From: an uncultured Butyricicoccus sp.
GTDB lineage: Bacteria > Bacillota > Clostridia > Oscillospirales > Butyricicoccaceae
Length of the DNA: 15,351 nt
Reading direction: 5' to 3'
Assembly: GCA_900555465.1 (NCBI GenBank)
Contig: USLE01000005.1
Location: 1-15,351 of the forward strand
The notes under the pieces were generated by a model. That model searched no databases. It was not told the DNA's origin and saw only the letters and a list, made by a program, of their open reading frames with translations. The position numbers and the translations under genes were made by a program. This document shows positions 1 to 9,406 of this stretch, piece after piece (position 1 is the first letter of the stretch; every line of letters starts with the position of its first letter).

Positions 1-1
1 C

Positions 2-439
2 CGCGCCGCCGGCCTGACCGCGCTGCTCGCGCCGGTCGCCGAGTATATCGCGGAGCTGATCGAGGAGCTGAGCGACCAGAAGGTCTTCCTCGAAGGCACG
101 AACAAGCTGCTGCGCTTCCCGGAATACCGTGATATGCACAAGGCGCAGGTGCTGCTCGATTATATGGAGGACGACCGCAGGCATCTGCTGCCGGCCACCC
201 GCAAGATCGACGGCATCCAGTTCTTCATCGGGCCGGAAAACGGGGAAAACCCGCTGAGTGATACCTCGGCGATTTACGCAAAATATGATATCGGCAAGAT
301 CGGGCAGGGTGTGATCGGCATTGTGGGGCCGACCCGCATGGATTACGCCAAGCTGTCCGCCCAGCTCAGCCGCTTTGCCAAGGGGCTGAACAAGCTGATC
401 GCCGAAACATTTTTGGATGAAAAAGACGGGGATCGCTGA
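2..439 (+). CDS. hrcA: Heat-inducible transcription repressor HrcA (5'-truncated by window edge)
   Basis: Only the last 145 residues are visible; the family is usually about 340 residues, so the N-terminal winged-helix DNA-binding part lies off the left edge. The reading frame is open from base 2. The visible part carries HrcA C-terminal hallmarks: VFLEGTNKLL followed by an FPEYRDM segment, FIGPENG, and near the end GVIGIVGPTRMDYAKL. HrcA represses class I heat-shock operons by binding the CIRCE inverted repeat, and its folding state is tuned by the GroE chaperonin in known bacteria. It is first in the visible hrcA-grpE-dnaK-dnaJ order, the usual Gram-positive arrangement, and ends 29 bases before grpE. 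Any CIRCE operator should sit upstream of the hrcA start, outside the window. Identity is near certain from both motifs and context. Confidence 0.96.
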   Translation, partial: RAAGLTALLAPVAEYIAELIEELSDQKVFLEGTNKLLRFPEYRDMHKAQVLLDYMEDDRRHLLPATRKIDGIQFFIGPENGENPLSDTSAIYAKYDIGKIGQGVIGIVGPTRMDYAKLSAQLSRFAKGLNKLIAETFLDEKDGDR

Positions 440-468
440 TTCCTGTGCAAATGGAGGCATGAAACAAC

Positions 469-1002
469 ATGAGCAAGAAGAAACAGCCGGAAGCGGCCGA
501 GGCCGAACAGAAGGCCGCGGAACAGGCTGCGGAGGCCGCCGCAGAGCAGACCGAAGCGGCGCAGCCGGCCGACGAGTGGAAGGCCAAGTTCGATGAGTTA
601 AACGACCGCTATCTCCGCATGGCGGCGGAATATGACAATTTCCGCAAGCGCAGCCAGCGTGAGCGCGAGCAGGCGTATACCGACGCGGTCAGCCGCGCGG
701 TGACCGCGCTGCTCCCGACCTACGACAATCTCGAGCGCGCGATCAAGGCGGAGACGGCGGATACCGAATATAAAAAGGGCGTGGAGATGACCATGACCCA
801 GCTGACCGAAAGCCTCAAGGGGCTGAACGTCACGGTGATCGAGGCTTCCGCAGGCACCACCTTTGACCCCAACTTCCACAATGCAGTGATGCACGTGGAG
901 GACGAGGCGCTGGGCGAAAATGTGATCGCCGAGGTGTTCCAGCAGGGCTTCCAGATCGGCGACAAGGTCATCCGTCACGCGATGGTGAAGGTCGCAAACT
1001 GA
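469..1002 (+). CDS. grpE: Nucleotide exchange factor GrpE
   Basis: A 177-residue cytosolic co-chaperone that releases ADP from DnaK and so resets its substrate cycle; it normally works as a dimer. The N-terminal ~40 residues are a low-complexity stretch rich in Ala, Glu and Gln. A long helical region follows with the family signature LRMAAEYDNFRKRSQRE (about residues 49-65). The C-terminal beta domain includes FDPNFHNAVMHVED and ends with GFQIGDKVIRHAMVKVAN, typical of GrpE. The start is fixed by a GGAGG at 453-457 about 11 bases upstream. It follows hrcA closely and is probably cotranscribed with it. The gap to dnaK is unusually long (284 bases) and full of inverted repeats, which may uncouple grpE from dnaK expression or process the message. 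Length and motifs agree with the family; nothing is missing. Confidence 0.97.
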   Translation: MSKKKQPEAAEAEQKAAEQAAEAAAEQTEAAQPADEWKAKFDELNDRYLRMAAEYDNFRKRSQREREQAYTDAVSRAVTALLPTYDNLERAIKAETADTEYKKGVEMTMTQLTESLKGLNVTVIEASAGTTFDPNFHNAVMHVEDEALGENVIAEVFQQGFQIGDKVIRHAMVKVAN

Positions 1003-1007
1003 AAAAG

Positions 1008-3137
<2,130 letters not shown>

Positions 3138-3145
3138 TCAGCAGG

Positions 3146-3205
3146 GTAGGGCGGAACGCTTCATGGCCGCCGCGTTTGCGGCAGGCCGGGGCGTTGCCGC
3201 CCTAC
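3146..3205 (+). repeat. Long imperfect palindrome in the dnaK-dnaJ gap (REP-like)
   Basis: The outer arm GTAGGGCGG at 3146-3154 pairs with CCGCCCTAC at 3197-3205. The next five bases, AACGC at 3155-3159, pair with GCGTT at 3191-3195, with one bulged G. An inner stem-loop is formed by 3165-3168 with 3184-3187 and 3169-3173 with 3178-3182, around a GTTT loop. No T run follows, so it is not an ordinary terminator. The GTAGGGCGG/CCGCCCTAC ends resemble short GC-rich palindromic repeats scattered in Clostridia genomes. That comparison is from memory and the copy number cannot be judged here. It may stabilise the dnaK message or reduce expression of dnaJ relative to dnaK. Confidence 0.75.
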
Positions 3206-3240
3206 GGCACTGTAATTTCATTACCATTTGAGGGATCATA

Positions 3241-4389
3241 ATGGCTGACAAAAGAGATTATTACGAGGTGCTGGGCGTACAGAAGGGCGCAAGTGAGGAC
3301 GAACTGAAAAAAGCCTACCGCCGTCTGGCGCGCAAGTACCACCCCGATTTAAATAAAGATAATCCGGAAGCCGCGGACAAATTCAAGGAAGTCAACGAGG
3401 CGTACGAGGTGCTGTCCGATAAGGACAAGCGCGCCAAGTACGACCAGTTCGGCTTTGCAGGCATCGACCCGAGCTATGGCGGCGGCGCAGGTGCGGGCGG
3501 CTTCGGCGGGTTCGACATGGGCGACCTCGGCGACCTGTTCGGTTCGTTCTTCGGCGGCGGCTTTGGCGGCGGGCGCTCGCAGCGCCGCAACGCGCCGCAG
3601 CGCGGCGAGTCCATCCGGCAGAGCGTCATCCTGTCCTTTGAGGAAGCGGCGTTTGGCTGCGAAAAGGAGATTTCGGTCAATCGCATCGAGAACTGTGACG
3701 AATGCGGCGGCACGGGCGCGGCGCGCGGTACGAGTCCGGAGACCTGTCCGAACTGCCGCGGCACCGGCACGGTGACCCAGACCCAGCGCACGCCGCTCGG
3801 TATGTTCCAGACGCAGTCTGCGTGCCCGAACTGCCGCGGCACGGGTAAGATCATCAAAAAGCCGTGCGCCAAGTGCGGCGGACAGGGCCGCGTGCGCAAG
3901 ACACGCAAGTTCAAGGTCAACATCCCCGCCGGTATCGACGAGGGACAGTCCATCCAACAGCGTGGGCAGGGCAACGCAGGCGTCAACGGCGGCCCGGCAG
4001 GCGACCTGTTCGTGACCGTGTCCATCCGTCCGCATCCGATCTTCACCCGCGAGGGGCAGGACGTTTACGTTGAAATCCCGATCTCATTTACGCAGGCAGC
4101 GTTGGGCGATACGCTCCAGGTGCCGACGATCGACGGCCGTGTGGAGTACAAGGTGCCCGAGGGCACGCAGACCGGCACGATGTTCCGCATGAAGGGCAAG
4201 GGCATCCAGAACGTGAGCGGCCGCGGCCGCGGCGACCAGTATGTGCGCGTCAACATCGAGGTGCCGAAGAACCTGTCTGAAAAGCAGAAGAAGCTGCTGC
4301 GCGAATTTGAAGAAAGCGCGACCGATGAAAATCAGTCCAAACGCAAGGGCTTCTGGGATAAGGTCAAGGACGCATTCAGCGAAAAATAA
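3241..4389 (+). CDS. dnaJ: Chaperone protein DnaJ (type I Hsp40)
   Basis: A 382-residue co-chaperone that delivers unfolded proteins to DnaK and stimulates its ATPase. All type I domains are present. The J domain (~1-70) has the essential HPD at 34-36 and the KYDQFG ending. A Gly/Phe-rich linker follows (~78-115). The zinc domain (~152-216) has four CxxCxGxG repeats: [24 protein letters not shown] and CAKCGGQG. The C-terminal substrate-binding domains carry [19 protein letters not shown] and the [11 protein letters not shown] segment. The start follows GAGGG at 3230-3234 with a 6-base spacer. It is separated from dnaK by 103 bases containing a palindrome but no recognisable promoter, so readthrough from dnaK is likely. 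A strong terminator lies about 20 bases after the stop, ending the heat-shock unit. Family length and motifs are complete. Confidence 0.98.
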   Translation: MADKRDYYEVLGVQKGASEDELKKAYRRLARKYHPDLNKDNPEAADKFKEVNEAYEVLSDKDKRAKYDQFGFAGIDPSYGGGAGAGGFGGFDMGDLGDLFGSFFGGGFGGGRSQRRNAPQRGESIRQSVILSFEEAAFGCEKEISVNRIENCDECGGTGAARGTSPETCPNCRGTGTVTQTQRTPLGMFQTQSACPNCRGTGKIIKKPCAKCGGQGRVRKTRKFKVNIPAGIDEGQSIQQRGQGNAGVNGGPAGDLFVTVSIRPHPIFTREGQDVYVEIPISFTQAALGDTLQVPTIDGRVEYKVPEGTQTGTMFRMKGKGIQNVSGRGRGDQYVRVNIEVPKNLSEKQKKLLREFEESATDENQSKRKGFWDKVKDAFSEK

Positions 4390-4411
4390 TCGGAAATACA
4401 GCAGATCATAG

Positions 4412-4446
4412 AACCCCCGTATTCGATGAATACGGGGGTTTTGTTC
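4412..4446 (+). terminator. Rho-independent terminator of the heat-shock operon
   Basis: A perfect 13-bp stem, AACCCCCGTATTC (4412-4424) with GAATACGGGGGTT (4428-4440), encloses a 3-base loop and runs into TTTTGTT. It lies 22 bases after the dnaJ stop. Confidence 0.93.
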
Positions 4447-4476
4447 TGATTTGGATTGCACGGTAAAGCAATCAGG

Positions 4477-4505
4477 TTGACAGGAAATATATGGCGTGTT
4501 ATGGT
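4477..4505 (+). promoter_or_regulatory. Predicted housekeeping promoter for the membrane-anchored unknown gene
   Basis: A consensus TTGACA (4477-4482) is spaced 17 bases from TATGGT (4500-4505), which keeps T, A, T and the final T of the -10 box and has the extended-10 TG at 4497-4498. Transcription would start near 4512, giving a leader of about 80 bases. That leader has a small GACGG/CCGTC hairpin at 4553-4565 just before the ribosome binding site. Being downstream of the dnaJ terminator, it suggests the next gene is a separate unit. Confidence 0.65.
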
Positions 4506-4590
4506 TGTGGTAACAGAATGCGAATACGGTGTGGGGCGAAAACAGGTGAGCGGACGGCTGCCGTCTAGCAGGCAAAGGAGGATGCGGGAT

Positions 4591-5391
4591 ATGAAAACGC
4601 TGCAAAAGATTTTTGTGCTGCTGGCCGTGGTTTTGGTGCTGCCGGGCACATCGCACGCAGCCTCCGACGGGCTGGTGCGTCTGTCCGAAACCGGGGACTA
4701 TGAGCCGATTCAGGCGGAAATCCCGGATCTTGTTCCTGTGCTGAATGGCGTTTTGCAGGAGGAAGGTTTGCCGGCGATCGATGAGGCGGATATCGACCTG
4801 TCGAAGGCGTATCCGCTTTATCTGGCCGATGGATTTTTTGCCTCGGAGATCACGACTGCAGAGGCGTTTGAGGCGCAGATCCGCGCACAAAAGGATTTTG
4901 CCTGGTATGTGCCGGTCGAGGTGCCCGGGCGGCTGATGATCGTCGGTATGGCGCAGGAAAAAAACGGGGAATGGGGCTGTGCATCCGTGGAATTCTGCGA
5001 TGCGGGAGACAGCCTGGCGGACAAGGTGCGGCAGGCAGGGATCGAGGCCGACCGGACCTATCTGGTCGGCGCACTGCCGGGCTCGGGTGCGGTGATGGCA
5101 GTCTGCATCCGGGATGGTGCGCTCGCTGAGGTCACCTGCCTGACGCAGGCTGAGATACAGGTCGAGGGCATGGAACATGAGGGCGACATACAGACCGTTA
5201 CGCTGGAGGAAAACCAAAGCTGGACCTATCCGCAGATGCAGGAGCTGCTTGCGCACGTCAAAATCGAGGGTCTGGCGGAATATGATATCCGCGCAGCGGT
5301 CGCAGCAGCTGTCGCTTTGCTGATGGGTGCAGCCTGTGTTGTGATTCGGATACGCAAGCGGAGAAAACAGCGGCAGGAGAGGGAAGCATGA
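4591..5391 (+). CDS. Secreted, C-terminally membrane-anchored protein of unknown function
   Basis: I do not recognise this 266-residue protein. The start is the ATG at 4591, preceded by AAAGGAGG at 4574-4581 with a 9-base spacer; longer in-frame starts upstream lack such a site and would bury the signal peptide. Residues 1-23 form a classical signal peptide: MK, then a hydrophobic core FVLLAVVLVLP, ending in SHA followed by ASDG, which fits signal peptidase I. The exported part (~24-230) is acidic and has no motif I can name. It has repeated hydrophobic-strand segments such as YPLYLADGFFASEI and PGRLMIVGMAQEKNG and a few cysteines. A single membrane helix, AAVAAAVALLMGAACVVIRI (~232-252), is followed by a basic tail RKRRKQRQ. 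So the bulk faces outside and a short tail lies in the cytosol. It has its own promoter and converges on iolG, so neither neighbour explains its job. Confidence 0.82.
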   Translation: MKTLQKIFVLLAVVLVLPGTSHAASDGLVRLSETGDYEPIQAEIPDLVPVLNGVLQEEGLPAIDEADIDLSKAYPLYLADGFFASEITTAEAFEAQIRAQKDFAWYVPVEVPGRLMIVGMAQEKNGEWGCASVEFCDAGDSLADKVRQAGIEADRTYLVGALPGSGAVMAVCIRDGALAEVTCLTQAEIQVEGMEHEGDIQTVTLEENQSWTYPQMQELLAHVKIEGLAEYDIRAAVAAAVALLMGAACVVIRIRKRRKQRQEREA

Positions 5392-5486
5392 GCGATCCGT
5401 AGACGCCGCCCGACGGGGTGTCAGGGCGCATTCGGATGCTCTCAGACGGTTGCTGCGCGCCAGAGCGGTTTCTTTCTCCAAAACAG

Positions 5487-5524
5487 AAAAAGGCATGGCC
5501 TGCAATTGCAGGCCATGCCTTTTT
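5487..5524. terminator. Perfect palindromic bidirectional terminator between convergent genes
   Basis: A 38-base perfect palindrome (19 + 19) is centred at 5505/5506. The arms carry AAAAAGGCATGGCCTGC and its complement. Both strands end the stem in five T residues, followed by TTGG on + and CTGTTTTGG on -. It lies 95 bases after the + strand gene and 18 bases after the iolG stop on the - strand, so it can serve both. Confidence 0.92.
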
Positions 5525-5542
5525 GGTTCGCGAATAGTTGCT

Positions 5543-6550
5543 TTACTTGTACAGAGCCGGCTTGTCCATCATCTCGATGGGCAGGAATTTGCCGGTGCCG
5601 CGCGAGCGGTTGAGCGCGTCCGCCGCCACGCAGGCCGCATAGCCGTCCCAAGCGGAGGGGCCGTCCGGCGCGCCGGTCTCGGCGAGCGTCTTGACCCAAT
5701 GGGTCAGCTCGATGTCGTACGCCTCGATAAAGCGGTCCTTCCAGTCGGTCAGGATGGGGAAGGAGCGGGTCGCGTTCGCACGCTTGACGACCGCATACGG
5801 GTCAGGCAGATTGACCGTGCCCTTTTCACACACGACCTGACACTGGATATCATAGCCGTAGGCGTCGGCAACCTGTACCTCAACGTCGATGCGCGCGCCC
5901 GACTTGGTCTCCAGCAGCACGATCTGCGGGTTGTCGTAGCCCTTGGTCGAGCAGGCGGACTGGCGCACCTTGAGCACCTGACCGCTCTCGTATTCGTCGC
6001 TCAGCAGCCAGCGGCAGATATCCAGCTCGTGAATGGCGACGTTGGACACGCCCATCTCGGTCTGGAAGCCGTCCGGCTGGGATACGTTGCGGTGGCAGGC
6101 ATGGATCATCAACGGCGCGCCCAGCTCGCCCGAGTCGATGATGCGCTTCATCTCCGCATAGCCGCGGTCATAGCGGCGCATGAAGCCGACCTGTACCAGA
6201 CGCTTGCCGTGCGCGAGCTCCGCTTCGATGATCTTTTCGCAGTCCGCAGCGTTCTGTGCGAGCGGCTTTTCGCAGAATACGTATTTGCCGTGTGCGATGC
6301 TTTCCAGCACATAGCCCGCATGGCTCGGGTCGGAAGAGGTGATGACGACCGCCTGCACCTCGGGGGCGGCGATCAGTTCTTCGCCGGTTTTGCAGGCCTT
6401 GAGGCCCTCATACTGGGCGGCGGTTTTGGCGGCCGCCTCCTCAAAATAGTCGGCGCAGGCCACGACCTGACAGCCGGGCACCAGATCGTTCAGGCGGCGG
6501 ATATGGTCGCGGCCGATCGCGCCGCAGCCGATGACACCAATGTTCAGCAT
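5543..6550 (-). CDS. iolG: Myo-inositol 2-dehydrogenase-like oxidoreductase (Gfo/Idh/MocA family)
   Basis: A 335-residue NAD(P)-dependent cyclitol dehydrogenase, expected to oxidise myo-inositol to 2-keto-myo-inositol in the cytosol. The N-terminal Rossmann fold shows GVIGCGAIGRDH (residues 5-16) and the EKP signature with Lys95. The stretches GKRLVQVGFMRRYD (~115-128), APLMIHACHRN, YGYDIQC and GPSAWDGY closely resemble Bacillus IolG as I recall it, which makes it more specific than a generic family member. The presumed catalytic His is 174; at the position of the third catalytic residue (Asp in the Bacillus enzyme) I read Asn170. AAGGAG at 6559-6564 precedes the ATG by 8 bases. It is downstream of an inositol/ribose-type ABC transporter but behind a terminator-like hairpin, with a weak promoter of its own. 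Another cyclitol, or a related sugar, remains possible as substrate. Confidence 0.82.
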   Translation of the reverse strand: MLNIGVIGCGAIGRDHIRRLNDLVPGCQVVACADYFEEAAAKTAAQYEGLKACKTGEELIAAPEVQAVVITSSDPSHAGYVLESIAHGKYVFCEKPLAQNAADCEKIIEAELAHGKRLVQVGFMRRYDRGYAEMKRIIDSGELGAPLMIHACHRNVSQPDGFQTEMGVSNVAIHELDICRWLLSDEYESGQVLKVRQSACSTKGYDNPQIVLLETKSGARIDVEVQVADAYGYDIQCQVVCEKGTVNLPDPYAVVKRANATRSFPILTDWKDRFIEAYDIELTHWVKTLAETGAPDGPSAWDGYAACVAADALNRSRGTGKFLPIEMMDKPALYK

Positions 6551-6610
6551 AGCTATCTCTCCTTGCTCTATGGATAGGGCAGAAAGGCGTTGGGGCCTTC
6601 CTGCCTCTCT

Positions 6611-6639
6611 ATTGTCTCACAAATAGGCCCTACGCGCAA
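6611..6639 (-). promoter_or_regulatory. Possible promoter for the iolG-like gene
   Basis: On the - strand, TTGCGC (6639-6634) is 17 bases from GACAAT (6616-6611), with a TG one base before the -10 (extended -10). The -35 matches only 3 of 6 and the -10 only 4 of 6, so this is a moderate candidate. Its support is that a terminator-like hairpin separates iolG from the permease. Confidence 0.35.
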
Positions 6640-6658
6640 GGGTGCTGTGCAGAAATAC

Positions 6659-6691
6659 GAAAAGGCTCCTGCTTGAAGCAAGAGCCTTTTC
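6659..6691 (-). terminator. Terminator-like hairpin between permease and iolG
   Basis: GAAAAGGCTC (6659-6668) pairs with GAGCCTTTTC (6682-6691). A second inner stem TGCT/AGCA lies beyond a single mismatch. On the - strand the stem ends in TTTT, then CGTATTTC, so the U run is short. It sits 20 bases after the permease stop and should reduce or end readthrough into iolG. Confidence 0.65.
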
Positions 6692-6710
6692 AAAATATGC
6701 AAATGAGTGA

Positions 6711-7691
6711 TTATTTTGCAGCCAGACGACGAGCCTTAGCTTCCAGACGCTCACGGGTAACGTCGATGAATACAGCGACGATAATAACCAGACCGAGCAC
6801 GATGTTCTGAATAGCCGAAGAAGCAGCCATCAGGGTGAAGCCGTTGCGGAGCGTGCCGATAATCAGAGCGCCAAGCATGGTGCCGAGCATGGTGCCCTTG
6901 CCGCCCATGAACGAAGCGCCGCCGATGATGCAGGCCGCGATCGCGTCGGTATCGTACGGATTGATCGCATCAGTACCGTTGCAGATCGAGGTACGGCCGA
7001 CGGTGATGATACCAGCCAGCGCTGCGCAGAAGCCGGAAACCACATAGCAGAAAGTCAGGACGTTGTCCGAATGGATACCGGACAGACGCGCAGCTTCCGG
7101 GTTGCCGCCTACACAGAAGATCGAGCGGCCCAGCGCGGTGCGGGTCAGCAGGATGTGCATGATGATGTAAAGGATGATAACCAGAATGAAGCTGACCTTA
7201 ACGCCGCCAACGCTCTCGCTGCCCAGCCACATAACGCCATCCGGGAAGCCGGAAACCATCGAAGAGCCGGTTACCAGCAGCGCCATGCCCCAGAGGAAGT
7301 TCTTCATACCGAGGGTCGATACGAAGGGGTGGGGGAGGTGCAGACGGGTCAGCAGCAGGCCGTTGACCAGACCGACCAGAGTACCGCAGATGATCATCAC
7401 AACGATGATGAGGAAGGAATTTTCAACGCCGCGGAGGACGAGCATACCGCCGATACAGGAGCAGAATACTGCGTTCGCACCGACCGAAAGGTCGATACCG
7501 GCGGTGATCAGGCAGAGCAGCATGCCGATTGCCAGCATCGCGTTGAACGCCGTCTGATCAAGTACGTTCATCAGGTTGCTCATGCGAAGGAAGCGGCCTC
7601 CGGTGATAAAGGAGAGCACCGCACACAGCAGAAGCCATGCAATCAGTACGCCGAGCTGGTTAAAATTACCCTTTTTCTTCGTCTTAGTCAT
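6711..7691 (-). CDS. Sugar/cyclitol ABC transporter permease (RbsC-like)
   Basis: A 326-residue integral membrane protein forming the translocation channel of a carbohydrate ABC importer (ribose/xylose/inositol class). Hydrophobic helices run through the whole length, starting with LGVLIAWLLLCAVLSFI. The family signature AIGMLLCLITAGIDLSVGA is at ~54-72 and HPFVSTLGM at ~120-128. The loop GGNPEAARLSGI (~196-207) matches the cytoplasmic EAA-like coupling region. The basic N-terminus MTKTKKKG is cytosolic. Its ATG overlaps the end of the ATPase gene by 8 bases, and a GGGGAGG site lies inside that gene, which implies translational coupling. With one permease gene and one double ATPase, the expected complex is a permease homodimer with one ATPase polypeptide. 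Substrate cannot be read from the permease; the adjacent IolG suggests an inositol. Confidence 0.92.
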   Translation of the reverse strand: MTKTKKKGNFNQLGVLIAWLLLCAVLSFITGGRFLRMSNLMNVLDQTAFNAMLAIGMLLCLITAGIDLSVGANAVFCSCIGGMLVLRGVENSFLIIVVMIICGTLVGLVNGLLLTRLHLPHPFVSTLGMKNFLWGMALLVTGSSMVSGFPDGVMWLGSESVGGVKVSFILVIILYIIMHILLTRTALGRSIFCVGGNPEAARLSGIHSDNVLTFCYVVSGFCAALAGIITVGRTSICNGTDAINPYDTDAIAACIIGGASFMGGKGTMLGTMLGALIIGTLRNGFTLMAASSAIQNIVLGLVIIVAVFIDVTRERLEAKARRLAAK

Positions 7692-9186
7692 CTAAAGTAC
7701 CTCCCCATGCTGCCTTCATGAGATCTTCCTGATTGAAATGCTTGCTGTCGCGGTCAACATCCGCCATAACCTTGCCGCCGCGCATGACGATGACGCGGTC
7801 GCTCATGCCGAGGATCTCGGGCATTTCGGAGGAAATCATGATTACGCATTTGCCCTGCTTTACCAGGTCATTCATTACATTGTAAACCTCAACCTTTGCG
7901 CCGACGTCGATACCGCGGGTCGGCTCGTCAAAGATGAAGATATCTGCATCTGTGTTGACCCACTTGCCGATAACCACCTTCTGCTGGTTGCCGCCGGAAA
8001 GCTGGCCGACGATCTCGTCGATCGACGGGGTCTTGATGCGCAGTGCAGCGATGTTCTTCTCGCCGCTTTCGAGGATCTTCTTGTCGTCCAGGAAGGGGCC
8101 GTTGCTGAAGCCCTTCATGTTGGCAAGGATCAGGTTGGTGCGGATCGTCTGCGCCAGAACAAGGCCCTGACCCTTACGGTCTTCGGTCAGGAACGCGATG
8201 CCGGCCTTGATGGCGTCGCTCGGGGTCTTGATCTTGACTTCCTTGCCGTGGATATATACCTTGCCGCCGTCGAGCGGGTCTGCGCCGAAGATCGCGCGCA
8301 TCGTCTCGGTACGGCCGGCACCGACCAGTCCGGCGAAGCCGAGGATCTGTCCGCCGTAAGCTTCAAAGCTTACATCGTCCAGCACGCCGCCTTCCACCAG
8401 GTGCTCGGCCTTGAGGAAGCATTCGCCCTTGGTGCCGAATTCCTTCGGGAACTGGTTTTCCAGCGTACGGCCAACCATGCCTGCAATCAGGTCGTCGTTG
8501 TCCGTGTCGCTGATGTTTTTCGTCCAGATGTACTCGCCGTCACGGATGACCGTAACGCGGTCGCAAAGCTCGAACAGCTCTTCCAGCTTATGCGATACAA
8601 ACACAATACCGATACCGCGGTCACGAAGCTCGCGGCAGGTCTTCATCAGCTGCTCAACCTCTTTTTCGCCGAGCGAAGAGGTCGGCTCGTCCATGATGAT
8701 CATTTTCGCATCAATGAGGACCGCCTTGGCGATCTCGATCATCTGCTGCACGCCCATACCGAAGTTGCCCGCCGGCTTGGTCGGGTCAACATCCTGACCG
8801 AGGGAAAGCATGACTTCCTTAGCCTTTTTGTGCATGGTTGCATAATCGAGCAGGCCGCCCTTTTTAATCCACTTGTTGATAAAAATGTTATCCGTGATAC
8901 TGAGCAGTTTCTCAATGTTTAATTCCTGATATACGCATGCGATGCCCGCAGCCGCCGAATCATTCGGGTCCTTGAAATGCTGCTCCACGCCGTTGACGAA
9001 GATCTGGCCTTCGTCGGCCTGATGCACGCCGGTCAAAACCTTGATGAGTGTCGACTTGCCTGCGCCGTTCTCGCCGATCAGGCCGAGGATCTCGCCCGGC
9101 TTGACAGCGAGGTTCATGTTTTTCAGAGCCACTACGCCCGGGAACCGCTTGGTTGCGTTTTTCAGCTCTACTACGTATTCACTCAT
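7684..9186 (-). CDS. Sugar ABC transporter ATP-binding protein with two nucleotide-binding domains (RbsA/MglA-like)
   Basis: A 500-residue cytosolic ATPase with two fused ABC domains that powers carbohydrate import. Domain 1 has Walker A GENGAGKST (38-46), the C-loop region FGMGVQQMIEIAKA (~140-153) and Walker B IIMDEPTSS (~163-171). Domain 2 has a degenerate Walker A, GLVGAGRTE (~281-289), a canonical LSGGNQQKV (~395-403) and IFDEPTRGID (~418-427). Thus one composite ATP site (Walker A of domain 1 with LSGGNQ of domain 2) looks canonical and the other degenerate. The start is the ATG at 9186 giving MSEYVVELKNATKRF, 8 bases after AAAAGGTGA; longer in-frame extensions lack family similarity. 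It overlaps the permease by 8 bases and lies behind a terminator that follows the binding-protein gene. Confidence 0.94.
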   Translation of the reverse strand: MSEYVVELKNATKRFPGVVALKNMNLAVKPGEILGLIGENGAGKSTLIKVLTGVHQADEGQIFVNGVEQHFKDPNDSAAAGIACVYQELNIEKLLSITDNIFINKWIKKGGLLDYATMHKKAKEVMLSLGQDVDPTKPAGNFGMGVQQMIEIAKAVLIDAKMIIMDEPTSSLGEKEVEQLMKTCRELRDRGIGIVFVSHKLEELFELCDRVTVIRDGEYIWTKNISDTDNDDLIAGMVGRTLENQFPKEFGTKGECFLKAEHLVEGGVLDDVSFEAYGGQILGFAGLVGAGRTETMRAIFGADPLDGGKVYIHGKEVKIKTPSDAIKAGIAFLTEDRKGQGLVLAQTIRTNLILANMKGFSNGPFLDDKKILESGEKNIAALRIKTPSIDEIVGQLSGGNQQKVVIGKWVNTDADIFIFDEPTRGIDVGAKVEVYNVMNDLVKQGKCVIMISSEMPEILGMSDRVIVMRGGKVMADVDRDSKHFNQEDLMKAAWGGTLDD

Positions 9187-9317
9187 TGCATAATCACCTT
9201 TTCTTCTCCGAGATGGGGGATTGACGCAAACCTCGACCAAAACCGCTCTCGGCACGGCTGGTCCAGATCATGATGAGGTATGCCTGTCCGGCAGAGGGGA
9301 GTGCGCCGGATGCCTTG

Positions 9318-9364
9318 AAAAAGCAACGCCCCTGTATGATTGTTCAATCGTTTACAGGGGCGTT
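9318..9364 (-). terminator. Terminator between binding-protein and ATPase genes
   Basis: AACGCCCCTGTA (9325-9336) pairs with TACAGGGGCGTT (9353-9364). The 16-base interior can form an extra GATT/AATC stem. Read on the - strand, the hairpin is followed by GC and five T residues (9322-9318). It lies about 40 bases after the binding-protein stop. Partial readthrough would give far more binding protein than ATPase and permease, a common arrangement in sugar ABC operons. I see no convincing promoter between it and the ATPase start. Confidence 0.85.
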
Positions 9365-9406
9365 ACCCGTGGATACTACTTACACCCGATATACAGTTAG
9401 ACCGGA

